Source: DASQGA01 sp035535315 (lineage in GTDB: Bacteria; Actinomycetota; Thermoleophilia; Gaiellales; Gaiellaceae). From it: a stretch of 9,860 bases of DNA. The stretch is from the NCBI GenBank assembly GCA_035535315.1, contig DATLQD010000134.1, positions 1-9,860 of the forward strand, read 5' to 3'. Made by a program: the position numbers and the translations under genes. The notes beneath the pieces were generated by a model. That model worked only from the letters and a program-made list of their open reading frames with translations. It had not been told where the DNA came from and did no database searches. Of the stretch, positions 1 to 6,754 are shown piece by piece (within the stretch, counting starts at the first letter, position 1; the number at the start of each line of letters is the position of its first letter).

Positions 1-373
1 AGTGGGACGGGTAACGCAGACTGCCCTCACAACTTTGTGGCCATCGGTCGAAGCTGAGGAGGTTCCGACCCGTCACGACCAGCTCCACGGCGCTCATGCG
101 CGGAAGATTATTCAAACCCTCCTAGTATCGCCAGTTCTCCCAAGCCTCTGGATCGTGCAGGACCGGGAGGCCCCGTGCTGGGCCGGGGAACAGCTCATGG
201 GAAACCGACCGAGAACGAGAGAACCTGCGAAGCGGGGTTCCCTCTCACACGTTGCTCCACGTCGCGCCTCCCCCGTGTGGGGGGTCAGGAATCGGCTAGA
301 GAGGCGATACCCAGAAACAGGGGAGCCCCTCCCCTCCGTGTCCCGTGGGGGAAGCGATCCCGGTTGTGCCGCA
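1..373. other. Stretch without a supportable gene
   Basis: No coding region here can be supported. One plus-strand frame stays open from base 2 into the downstream HATPase remnant, but its translation is Arg/Pro-rich and shows no domain I recognise, as expected for chance open frames in GC-rich DNA. A small hairpin (CCCCC at 270-274, loop GTGT, GGGGG at 279-283) is the only local structure noted, and no T-tract follows it. The stretch may be decayed sequence of the gene that once encoded the full HATPase protein, but nothing visible proves this. Confidence 0.5.
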
Positions 374-655
374 GTGACTGGGTTGCTCGGGCTCCCCTGC
401 ATCACACTTGTACTCTTTGAGAATGCCCGTCGTCATGGCGGAGGGGTGAGCCGCGTGCGGGCGGGCCTGGTGGACGGCTGGTTCGTGTGCGAGATCCAGG
501 ATCGGGGACCAGGCCTTGACGACCCGCTGGCCGGATATCTCCCACCAAGGCCGAAGCGTGCCCGCGGGACGGGCCTGTGGGTTGCACGCCGCCTCGTCCG
601 ACGCCTCGAACTGCTCGAGAACGAGCCGGGCCTAACCGTCAGGTTGTGGTTGTAG
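374..655 (+). pseudogene. Remnant of an anti-sigma-factor-type HATPase (GHKL ATP-binding domain)
   Basis: The C-terminal part of this frame matches the ATP-binding core of RsbW/MEDS-type regulatory kinases, which phosphorylate or sequester partners in sigma-factor switching. An N-box-like ENARRH, a G1 box DRGPG and a G2-like GTGLW appear in the right order, and the DDPLAGYLPPRP stretch between them is typical of actinobacterial anti-sigma regulatory HATPases. What is missing is everything upstream: the first strand and helix of the fold and the N-terminal MEDS/sensor region. The frame is open upstream to base 2, but that sequence does not resemble the family. The start given is the GTG at 374, the last plausible one before the domain; no good ribosome binding site precedes it. 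I read it as a 5'-truncated or decayed gene. A short functional HATPase, or a frameshifted gene continuing left of the window, are alternatives. Confidence 0.5.
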
Positions 656-674
656 AGAACGTTCGCCGCGCCCC

Positions 675-704
675 TTGACACGTCTCACGAACGTCCTACA
701 GGAC
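675..704 (+). promoter_or_regulatory. Putative promoter with inverted repeat over the -10
   Basis: A perfect -35 hexamer TTGACA (675-680) is followed after 16 bases by the weak -10 TACAGG (697-702). A short inverted repeat GTCCT-AC-AGGAC (693-704) overlaps the -10 and could be a repressor site. It lies about 95 bases upstream of the dehydrogenase ATG at 798. The -35 is convincing; the -10 lacks the conserved final T, so confidence is moderate. Confidence 0.4.
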
Positions 705-797
705 CCATTGAGAGACGAAGCGAGGAGACCGCGATATGTCCCAGTCCGGATGTGTGTCACGCGACCACGAGGCCGCAGTCGCTCCGGAGGAAACACG

Positions 798-1619
798 ATG
801 ACCACGATTGGAGTGGTCGGTCTCGAGCCGATGGGCGGCCGGATCGCCGGCCGGCTGCTCTCCGGGGGCAACCGTGTCTACGGAACCGACCGAACTAGAT
901 CGAAGGCAGACGCGCTGGTCGCGCAGAGCCTGCTCTGGTGTCGCTCCCCCAGGGACGTCGCCGAGGCTGCGGACGTCGTCTTCAGCATGGTCACCGACAG
1001 CGAGGCGCTCGAAGCGGTGACGGGCGGGGCGGACGGGATCCTCGCAGGCCTCGCCGCCGGGAAGGTCTACGTCGACCTGAGCACCGTCAGTGTGCAAGCC
1101 GGCCGCAAGGTTGCCGAGCGCGTCGCAGCGCGTGGCGCCTCGATGCTGGCTGCGCCGGTCTTCGGCAGCACCGAGGCCGCGGAGGAAGGCAGCCTCACGA
1201 TCATCGTCGGCGGCGACGCCGACGCGTTCGAGCGCGTCGAGCAGATCCTGCGCCAGCTCGGTAGCTCGGTGACCTTCGTCGGCGACAACGGCCAGGCGCT
1301 GCTGCTCAAGCTGGCCACCAACATCAGCCTCGCCGTCCAAGCACTTGGCTTCAGCGAAGCAGTATCGCTCGCCGAGCAAGGCGGAATCGAACGTAACCTC
1401 GCCCTCGACGTGCTGACCCAAAGCGCCATCGGCTCGACGATGCTGCAGGCACCCACGCCGCTCGACCTGCCCGACAAGGCCTGGTTCGACGTGCAAGAAC
1501 TGCTCAGTGCCGCTCGCGTACTCGGGTACGAGCACCCCGACATCGCCGCCCTCTTCCAGGTGTTCTCCGAAATGGTCACGGCGCCGGCCGCCCGGGAACG
1601 CGGGTTCCGAGCCGCATGA
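798..1619 (+). CDS. NAD(P)-binding 3-hydroxyisobutyrate dehydrogenase-like protein, probably impaired
   Basis: Predicted 273-residue member of the beta-hydroxyacid dehydrogenase family (6-phosphogluconate dehydrogenase-like N-terminal Rossmann domain plus helical C-terminal domain), cytosolic oxidoreductases acting on short beta-hydroxy acids or reducing semialdehydes. The ATG at 798 is chosen because GGAGG ends 7 bases upstream; an earlier in-frame TTG at 675 is really the -35 box. Visible family marks are DLST, the APVFGS segment, the IIVGG strand, and the catalytic lysine in LLLKLATN (K171, N175). Two oddities stand out. The dinucleotide motif normally reading GLGxMG is GLEPMG, with Glu at residue 10. 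After WFDVQ (229-233) the sequence jumps to ELLSAARVLG, as if about 24 residues holding the conserved Lys-Asp of the C-terminal domain were lost in frame. The protein is shorter than the usual 285-300 residues. Substrate unknown; activity doubtful. It converges on the propeller gene, 57 bases away. Confidence 0.8.
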   Translation: MTTIGVVGLEPMGGRIAGRLLSGGNRVYGTDRTRSKADALVAQSLLWCRSPRDVAEAADVVFSMVTDSEALEAVTGGADGILAGLAAGKVYVDLSTVSVQAGRKVAERVAARGASMLAAPVFGSTEAAEEGSLTIIVGGDADAFERVEQILRQLGSSVTFVGDNGQALLLKLATNISLAVQALGFSEAVSLAEQGGIERNLALDVLTQSAIGSTMLQAPTPLDLPDKAWFDVQELLSAARVLGYEHPDIAALFQVFSEMVTAPAARERGFRAA

Positions 1620-1676
1620 CCGGAACGCGACGGCGCGGGCGGCCCTCGAGAGGCGCAGAGGGGCGGGGAGGATCTC

Positions 1677-3011
1677 CTACCCGAGGTATCGGACCAGAGC
1701 GAACCTCCCGCCGCTGCCGCCGGCTCTGCCCGCGGCCACGATCTTCCCATTGGCCTGGATAGCCACACCGTTGGCGAAGTCGTCCCCGAAACCCCTCCTG
1801 GTGAAGTCCGTAACCACCTTGCCGTTGCCACTGAACGTGGTGTCGAGATTGCCGTTGCGGTTGTAGCGGGCGAGCGCGAACCGGCGGAGGCTCGCGTGTC
1901 CGGCAGCGACGATCTTTCCGTCTGCCTGGATGGCCACGCTGTGAGCTGCGTCAAGACCGGCGCTGAAGTTAGTGGTCACCTTGCCGTCGCCGCTAAAGGT
2001 GGTGTCCAGGGCGCCGTTGCGCTTGTAGCGGGCTAACTCAAAGCTGAAGCCGCCAGCATCGCCTCCGCCGGCGGCCACGATCCTCCCATTGGCCTGGATA
2101 GCCACTCCGAATGCAACGTCCTGCTCCCCGGGGGTGAAATCGGTGGTTGCCTTGCCATTGCCGCTGAAGGTGGTGTCGAGGGTGCCGTTCTGGTTGTAGC
2201 GGGCCAGCGCGAACGTGCCAGAAAACTCGGTGCTCCCCGCCGTTCCGGCGGCGACGATCTTCCCGTTGGCCTGGATTGCCACCCCAGTCGCCAGGTCGGA
2301 CACGGGCGAAAAGTTGGTGGTGACCTTCCCGTTGCCGCTGAAGGTGGTGTCCAGGGTTCCGTTTGGGTTGTAGCGGGCCAGGGCGAACTTGTCGGAGCCC
2401 GCGTGGCCCGCGGCTACGATCTTCCCGTTGGCCCGAACGGCTACTCCGAGAGCGTCGTCGAACGCCGAAGAAAAGTTGGTGGTCATCTTGCCGTCACCGC
2501 TGAATGTCACATCGAGCGTCCCGTCGGAGTTGTAACGAGCCAGAGCGAACCGATCGTTCGAGTGGCCGGCGGCAACGATCTTCCCGTCGGCCTGGATGGC
2601 TACGCCGTTGGCGAAATCATCCGCGATGGTGCTGAAGTTCGTAACCACCTTGCCGTCGCCCCCGAAGCTGGTATCGAGCTTCCCGTTCCGGTTGTAGCGA
2701 GCCAGGCCGAATCTGCCGCCGGCACCCCCGGCTCGCCCGGCGACCACGATCTTCCCGTCGGCCTGGATGGCTACGCCGTTGGCGAAGTCGTTCCCGCTCC
2801 CAAAGTTCGTGATTGCCTTGCCGTCGCCGCTGAAGCCGGGGTCACGACCTCCGGGAGCGGCGAGGGCGAGAGCTGCCAGCGTCGCGCTGAAGCCACAGCA
2901 AAGTGCGAGGACGAGAAGTGGCTTGCGCCGGAGGAAAATCGTTACGAACATCTTCAGGCGAAGCCGACCGTAAGTGCCCAACTGAGGCATGTCAACTCTC
3001 TCGCTGCTCAT
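1677..3011 (-). CDS. Secreted delta-60 repeat beta-propeller protein
   Basis: Predicted secreted protein of 444 residues. From the ATG at 3011 the N-terminus carries a basic stretch (RLRLK, then FLRRK) and a hydrophobic segment around residues 31-52 ending in ALALA-APGG, a typical signal peptide with a cleavage site after Ala. The rest is seven tandem repeats of about 55-60 residues with the cores FSGDGK (or FSGNGK), GVAIQADGKIVAAG and FALARYNxNGTLDTT. These are delta-60 repeats, each thought to form one propeller blade, so seven give a closed ring; the last unit ends at VRYLG, right at the stop. No anchor follows, so the protein is probably released or cell-wall associated. The start at 3011 is favoured by GGGAG 8 bases upstream; ATGs at 3092, 3017, 2990 and 2951 are alternatives. 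Binding partner unknown. It is divergent from the SRP RNA gene. Confidence 0.85.
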   Translation of the reverse strand: MSSERVDMPQLGTYGRLRLKMFVTIFLRRKPLLVLALCCGFSATLAALALAAPGGRDPGFSGDGKAITNFGSGNDFANGVAIQADGKIVVAGRAGGAGGRFGLARYNRNGKLDTSFGGDGKVVTNFSTIADDFANGVAIQADGKIVAAGHSNDRFALARYNSDGTLDVTFSGDGKMTTNFSSAFDDALGVAVRANGKIVAAGHAGSDKFALARYNPNGTLDTTFSGNGKVTTNFSPVSDLATGVAIQANGKIVAAGTAGSTEFSGTFALARYNQNGTLDTTFSGNGKATTDFTPGEQDVAFGVAIQANGRIVAAGGGDAGGFSFELARYKRNGALDTTFSGDGKVTTNFSAGLDAAHSVAIQADGKIVAAGHASLRRFALARYNRNGNLDTTFSGNGKVVTDFTRRGFGDDFANGVAIQANGKIVAAGRAGGSGGRFALVRYLG

Positions 3012-3078
3012 TCCCATGGCTCCCGAAGTCTGGGCGTTTTCATCCCGTTCAGGTTCCAAACCGGACACTTGCGAGAGG

Positions 3079-3109
3079 CCGATTCGACTCAATCGGAGAC
3101 TGGTACCAT
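3079..3109 (+). promoter_or_regulatory. Putative SRP RNA promoter with inverted repeat
   Basis: The hexamer TACCAT (3104-3109) sits 6 bases before the predicted first base of the SRP RNA (3116), right for a -10 box. A weak -35 (GATTCG, 3081-3086) lies 17 bases further upstream. The same stretch holds a perfect inverted repeat, CCGATT (3079-3084) and AATCGG (3091-3096), around a 6-base centre, possibly an operator. The agreement of the -10 spacing with the independently defined RNA end is the best argument. Confidence 0.4.
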
Positions 3110-3115
3110 CTTCCT

Positions 3116-3390
3116 CCCGGTCGCGCTAAGCGGGGAGCTAGCGGTTCCCTGAACCCGCAATCCGCTCTAGCGGGGCCGAACTCCTTCCCGAGGAGGAACG
3201 TTCGAGGGTAGGGCTTTCCGACGTAAGTGTTGACTGTCAGGTCCCGCGCACTGAGAGCCTGCGAACCGCGTCAGGTCCGGGAGGAAGCAGCGCTAAGCAG
3301 CTTCTCTCAGGTGCCGCGGAGCAGCCTGGCACGAGCGAGCGTCGTACGCACCGCCCCCGAGCCAACTACGACGGAAGGTGCGCGACCGGG
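3116..3390 (+). ncRNA. Large bacterial signal recognition particle RNA (Alu-domain type)
   Basis: RNA scaffold of the signal recognition particle, which with Ffh targets nascent membrane and secreted proteins to the membrane. The apical Ffh-binding hairpin is unmistakable: GTCAGGTCC, a GGGA tetraloop (3279-3282) and GGAAGCAGC at 3270-3291. Its neighbouring helix pairs TGTCAGG (3235-3241) with CCTGGCA (3325-3331). Unlike the roughly 100-nt E. coli form, this one has an Alu domain. The stretch 3127-3200 closely follows the Bacillus subtilis scRNA Alu region as I remember it, including GCAATCCGCT (3157-3166) inside a CCCGC/GCGGG hairpin (3154-3158 with 3170-3174), GGGGCCGAA (3172-3180) and the 3' GAAGGTG (3374-3380). 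The ends are set by helix 1: CCCGGTCGCGC (3116-3126) is perfectly complementary to GCGCGACCGGG (3380-3390). The 275-nt length is close to the 271 nt of B. subtilis. Location just upstream of dnaX is typical. Confidence 0.93.
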
Positions 3391-3396
3391 ATAAAA

Positions 3397-3423
3397 CTCG
3401 AGGGAACCCATGGTTCCCTCGAG
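3397..3423 (+). terminator. First hairpin after the SRP RNA
   Basis: A perfect 12-bp inverted repeat (CTCGAGGGAACC at 3397-3408, loop CAT, GGTTCCCTCGAG at 3412-3423) begins 6 bases after the SRP RNA's last paired base. No T-run follows, so it may act as a 3' stabiliser or processing barrier, or as the first half of a tandem terminator with the hairpin at 3442. Confidence 0.55.
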
Positions 3424-3441
3424 GGGCTCCCTCCTTTCCTT

Positions 3442-3463
3442 GGGGAACCTGAGGTTCCCCTTT
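3442..3463 (+). terminator. Second hairpin, likely intrinsic terminator of the SRP RNA
   Basis: GGGGAACC (3442-3449), loop TGA, GGTTCCCC (3453-3460), followed by TTT and a pyrimidine-rich stretch. Its core GGGAACC/GGTTCCC is the same as in the hairpin just upstream, so arms of the two could pair with each other. It ends 25 bases before the dnaX start and would separate SRP RNA from dnaX transcription. Confidence 0.55.
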
Positions 3464-3476
3464 CCCCCTCCTGCTT

Positions 3477-3489
3477 TAGCATGGTCATG
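3477..3489 (+). promoter_or_regulatory. -10-like box for a leaderless dnaX transcript
   Basis: TAGCAT (3477-3482) fits the TANNNT -10 pattern and is followed by exactly 6 bases before the dnaX GTG at 3489, so transcription would begin at the start codon. No Shine-Dalgarno sequence is visible, and an in-frame TAG at 3477-3479 rules out any earlier start. No clear -35 is seen. Confidence 0.45.
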
Positions 3490-5114
3490 TGACCGCCCTC
3501 TACCGAAAGTACCGGCCTCAGACCTTCGACGAGGTCGTTGGACAGGAGGCCGTCGTCCGCACGCTCCGGAACGCGATCGGTCGCGATCAGATCCGGCAGG
3601 CATATCTCTTCGCGGGGCCGCGCGGGACCGGCAAGACGTCGCTCGCCCGCATCCTGGCGAAGGCGCTGAACTGCGAGCAGGGCCCCACAGTTGAGCCCGA
3701 CGGCACGTGCAACTCGTGCCGGACGATCGCGTCCGGCACTTCGCTCGACGTGATCGAGATGGACGCTGCAAGCCAGCGGGGGATCGACGACATCCGGGAG
3801 ATCCGGGACCGCGTCGTCCTCCAGCCGGTCGAGGGGCGCTACAAGGTCTACATCCTCGACGAGGCGCACCAGCTCACGGACGCTGCTTTCAACGCGCTCC
3901 TGAAGCTGATCGAGGAGCCCCCGCCCCATCTCGTGTTCGTCTTCTGCACGACCGAGCTCGGGAAGATGCTCCCGACCGTCCGCTCCCGCTGCCAGACGTT
4001 CATGTTCGCGCGGCCGCGCCTTCCCGAGCTGACGAAGCTCCTGCGCACCGTGGCCGACGGCGAGAAGATCGACGCCCCGGACGCGGCCCTCGCCCTCGTG
4101 GCGCGGAGCGCCCGCGGAAGCTTCCGGGACGCAGTGTCGACTCTCGACCAGCTCGCCGCTGCGACGGACGGCCAGATTACGGTCCAGGCGGTCCTGCAAC
4201 TGCTCGGCGCCGTTGAGGAGGAGGCCCTTTTCCGGATCTGCGACCTGATCGTCGATCGCGACACCGGCGGCCTCCTCACGTTCGTCGAGGAACTCGCCGA
4301 CCAGGGACAGGATCTCGCGCGCCTCGTCACCGACCTGCTCGAGCACCTCCGCCACCTCCTGCTTGTCCAGCACATGGGCGAGGTGCCGGAATCGATCCCA
4401 GTCACGGATGAGACACGCGAGCGGCTCCGCTCCCAGGCGAACCAACTCGGCGAGCCCGACGTATTACGGCTGGTGGATCTCCTCGCCCTCGCGGTCGACG
4501 ACGCTCGCCAGGGCGGCGACCCGCGCCTCCCGCTCGAGCTCGCGCTCGTGAAGGTGACACGGCCCGGAGCAGACCTCTCCCGTGAATCGCTCTCCTACCG
4601 GCTGGAGCAGCTGGAGTCCCGCACGCGCGAGCCCCACCACACCCCGGCCCCGCCTCCGGCGCCGGCCGCACCCCCGAACGAGGCCGAGGAAGACGTCCGG
4701 TCAGACGCCGCGCCCGCCCCCGAAGAGCCGAGCGAGCGCCCTCCACTCGAGCTGGAGCAGCTTCAGCAGCTCTGGCAACAGGCAATCCTCCCAGCGGTCG
4801 CCGAGCACTCCATCCCTGCCGGCTCGGTTCTGAACGAAGCCCGTCCGGTCGAGCTGGCCGGCGAGCGGCTCGTAATCGAGTTCCCACCCGCCGCGTCCTT
4901 TCACCGGAACCTCGCCGAGGATCCGAAGAACGCCACGCTCTTGGTCGACGCGATCCGCGAGGTCACCGGTCGCCGCCTCGATCTCGCCTTCGTCGTCGGA
5001 GAGGGCAGCGTCGACGAGGAGGCAGGGGAGCACGAGCGCGAGCCCGAGAGCGAGGAGGAGTTCATCGCTCTCTTCAAGGACCGCTTCGACGCACGCGAGG
5101 TCGACGGGACCTGA
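3489..5114 (+). CDS. dnaX: DNA polymerase III subunit gamma/tau
   Basis: Clamp-loader ATPase of the replicative polymerase III holoenzyme; it loads the beta sliding clamp and, as tau, links core polymerases. The 541 residues open with the family signature ALYRKYRPQTFDEVVGQE. They contain Walker A GPRGTGKTS (43-51), Walker B ILDEAH (122-127), the sensor region FVFCTTE (150-156) and the SRC motif (166-168) carrying the arginine finger. A zinc-module cluster lies at C62, C74 and C77, but the fourth usual Cys is Asp (D71). Domain III runs to about residue 370. A Pro/Ala/Glu-rich linker (about 380-415) follows, then a smaller C-terminal domain and an acidic tail ending FIALFKDRFDA. The GTG start is the only one possible because of the in-frame TAG at 3477. 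No slippery A-run for a gamma frameshift was seen. It follows the SRP RNA gene and converges on the DUF899 pair, 18 bases away. Confidence 0.97.
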   Translation: MTALYRKYRPQTFDEVVGQEAVVRTLRNAIGRDQIRQAYLFAGPRGTGKTSLARILAKALNCEQGPTVEPDGTCNSCRTIASGTSLDVIEMDAASQRGIDDIREIRDRVVLQPVEGRYKVYILDEAHQLTDAAFNALLKLIEEPPPHLVFVFCTTELGKMLPTVRSRCQTFMFARPRLPELTKLLRTVADGEKIDAPDAALALVARSARGSFRDAVSTLDQLAAATDGQITVQAVLQLLGAVEEEALFRICDLIVDRDTGGLLTFVEELADQGQDLARLVTDLLEHLRHLLLVQHMGEVPESIPVTDETRERLRSQANQLGEPDVLRLVDLLALAVDDARQGGDPRLPLELALVKVTRPGADLSRESLSYRLEQLESRTREPHHTPAPPPAPAAPPNEAEEDVRSDAAPAPEEPSERPPLELEQLQQLWQQAILPAVAEHSIPAGSVLNEARPVELAGERLVIEFPPAASFHRNLAEDPKNATLLVDAIREVTGRRLDLAFVVGEGSVDEEAGEHEREPESEEEFIALFKDRFDAREVDGT

Positions 5115-5132
5115 CTCCCAGCGTGCGCGGGA

Positions 5133-5822
5133 TTACGAGACGATGATCTCGTACTCGTCGTGACGGCGCCACCACTCATACGGCGCGGTCTGTGGCCACC
5201 CAACCGGTGAGTCCTCCCAGGTCTCCTGCCGGCCGAGTGGTGTCAGATCGAGGAAGGTCCAGCTGCTGCCAAGCGCCTCGGCCCCGCGTCCGGACGTGAA
5301 GTAGGTCCGATAGACGCTGTCGCCGTCGCGGAGGAAAACACTGAGGCCGAACGTCTCGCCCCTGTCGGTTGTGACGCCGAAGTCGACGTTGAAGTCGCTG
5401 CCGAAGGAGGAGTACCACGGCAGCGTCCAGCCCATGCGCTCGTTGTACGACTCGATCTGCGCCAGAGGCGCGAGGGACACGAGGACGAAGGAAGTGTAGC
5501 GAGCGTGGAGATGTGCGAGGTGGCCGACGTTGTCGACGAACATCGAACACCCGTCGCAGCCCGCCGACGGCCAGCCGTCGACCCCAGGCGCAAACATGAA
5601 GTGGTACAAGATCAGTTGCCGGCGTCCATCGAACAGATCGAGCAGGCTCGCCTTGCCGTCCGGGCCTTCGAAGGCGTAGTCCTTGTCGATCCGGACCATC
5701 GGCAACCTTCGCCGCGTTGCGGCCAGCGCGTCTCGCGCCCGGGTTGCCTCCTTCTCATCGACCAAGAGATCCTCGCGGGCGGCTTTCCACTCCGCTTCTG
5801 ACACGACTTGCGGAAGACTCAT
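5133..5822 (-). CDS. DUF899 family thioredoxin-like protein (copy B)
   Basis: A 229-residue cytosolic protein of the DUF899 family, predicted to have a thioredoxin-like fold; its biochemical role is unknown to me. Visible family features are an N-terminal helical segment (residues 8-38, starting SEAEWKAAR), the LPMVRIDKDYAF strand, and FDGRRQLILYHFMFAPG (64-80). The Cys pair C89-x2-C92 (CDGC) sits at the position of the thioredoxin active site. ERMGW, the SSFGSDFNVDFGV block and the C-terminal WWRRHDEYE complete the set. The ATG at 5822 is supported by GAGGAG 5 bases upstream. It overlaps the stop of the upstream paralogue by an ATGA junction, so the two are probably co-transcribed and translationally coupled. 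Compared with the neighbour it is about 50 residues shorter in the central region and has CDGC instead of CPGC. Confidence 0.85.
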   Translation of the reverse strand: MSLPQVVSEAEWKAAREDLLVDEKEATRARDALAATRRRLPMVRIDKDYAFEGPDGKASLLDLFDGRRQLILYHFMFAPGVDGWPSAGCDGCSMFVDNVGHLAHLHARYTSFVLVSLAPLAQIESYNERMGWTLPWYSSFGSDFNVDFGVTTDRGETFGLSVFLRDGDSVYRTYFTSGRGAEALGSSWTFLDLTPLGRQETWEDSPVGWPQTAPYEWWRRHDEYEIIVS

Positions 5823-6658
5823 GGCGCTCTCCTCGGGTTAGATCGTTTGCGTGCGGTGAGCGGCTGCACGGATGTCGCGGTTGTTCCCGCCGCGTCCTCA
5901 TACTCGTCGTGCCGGAGGGTCGCGACGCTGTCGTCGCCTCCCTTTGGCGCCCGCTCGAGCAGCTGGCCGGAAAACACCATGAAATTGGACTCAGGCGCGT
6001 AGCTCGAGTAGGTGTGGTAGACGATGCCCTCCGAGAGGGCAAAGGCGCTCAGGCCCGGCCCCTCCGTCGTCACGTACCCGGCCAGGTCGGTCCCGCACGA
6101 GGCCGCGGCTTCGGCCATGGAGTCACTTCCGGCGAACTCCTCGAGCACCTTCGCAAAGTCGACGGGCTCGAAGTTGTATTCGGCCTCGCCGGTTCGTCGT
6201 TGTTCCTCCGTAAACGAGACCCCGAAGTCGAAGTTGAAGTCACTTCCAAATGACGAGACGTAGGGGAATGTCCAGCCCATGCGCCGCCTGTAGGCCTGGA
6301 GCTTCTCGTGCGAAGCCCGCGAGACGCAGATCATGGTCACGTCGCGGGCGTTCAGGTGGACGAGAGCGCCGTCCAGGTGGTCCGCCAGACCCGAGCAACC
6401 CGGGCAAGCCGCGGTCCACTCCGGGCCGAACATGAGGTGGTAGGCAAGCAGCTGTGAGCGGCCTTCGAAGAGCTCGGCCAACGTTTTCGTGCCCTCGTCT
6501 GTCTGGAACCTGTACTCCTTCTCGACCTGTACCCACGGCAGCTCCCGCCGCTCGCGCGCCAGCTCGTCGTTGAGCCGGATCAGCTCTTTCTCGCGCTCGA
6601 GCAGGCCGCGCCGGGCGGCGAGCCACTCCTCCCGCGTTCCGACCTTGTGCTCCCCCAC
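5819..6658 (-). CDS. DUF899 family thioredoxin-like protein (copy A)
   Basis: A 279-residue DUF899 protein, the first gene of a two-gene minus-strand operon. It shares with its neighbour the EEWLAAR start, ELPWVQVEKEYRF, LFEGRSQLLAYHLMFGPEW, a CxxC pair (C85, C88; CPGC), RRMGW, the SSFGSDFNFDFGVSF block and the late RHDEYED. A central section between about residues 170 and 215 has no counterpart in copy B, and a basic tail of about 25 residues follows RHDEYED. The GTG start at 6658 is well supported: AAGGAGG lies 8 bases upstream, and MGEHKVGTREEW is a typical family opening. A redox or peroxiredoxin-like role is an inference from the fold and the Cys pair. DUF899 genes often occur as scattered accessory genes in actinobacteria and proteobacteria. 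No regulator gene adjoins them here. Confidence 0.88.
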   Translation of the reverse strand: MGEHKVGTREEWLAARRGLLEREKELIRLNDELARERRELPWVQVEKEYRFQTDEGTKTLAELFEGRSQLLAYHLMFGPEWTAACPGCSGLADHLDGALVHLNARDVTMICVSRASHEKLQAYRRRMGWTFPYVSSFGSDFNFDFGVSFTEEQRRTGEAEYNFEPVDFAKVLEEFAGSDSMAEAAASCGTDLAGYVTTEGPGLSAFALSEGIVYHTYSSYAPESNFMVFSGQLLERAPKGGDDSVATLRHDEYEDAAGTTATSVQPLTARKRSNPRRAP

Positions 6659-6754
6659 CGCAACTGCCTCCTTCGTCGTTGAGTCTCTATTACTAAAGAC
6701 CGGTGGAAGCCGCAGAACTCATCGCGCCCTTGCTACCGATCTCAGCGCCTCACG

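Noticed and set aside
675..797. Longer start for the dehydrogenase from TTG at 675
   Set aside because: The TTG is part of a perfect TTGACA -35 box, the added residues are Arg-rich and unlike the family, and ATG 798 has GGAGG at the right distance and opens the Rossmann strand.
696..1535. Long antisense frame opposite the dehydrogenase
   Set aside because: Its translation shows no domain, and it is explained as a shadow of a GC-rich gene whose own frame has clear family motifs.
1677..2840. Repeat array that could suggest a CRISPR or satellite
   Set aside because: The periodicity is about 165-190 bases and coincides with the protein repeats in a single open frame.
2403..3152. Plus-strand frame of 249 residues over the propeller gene
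   Set aside because: Its apparent repeats (such as NDLPVGLDGYAVGE) are the reverse reading of the delta-60 repeats, and its 3' end runs into the SRP RNA.
3127..3210. Possible tRNA upstream of the SRP core
   Set aside because: A GTTCGA at 3200-3205 resembles a T-loop, but no acceptor stem or anticodon arm forms, and the stretch matches the SRP Alu domain instead.
3366..4445. Long minus-strand frame opposite dnaX
   Set aside because: It is a mirror of dnaX codons, has no recognisable motif, and crosses the SRP RNA end and both hairpins.
3489..5114. Programmed frameshift in dnaX giving a short gamma form
   Set aside because: No A-rich slippery heptamer with a downstream hairpin was seen in the linker region.
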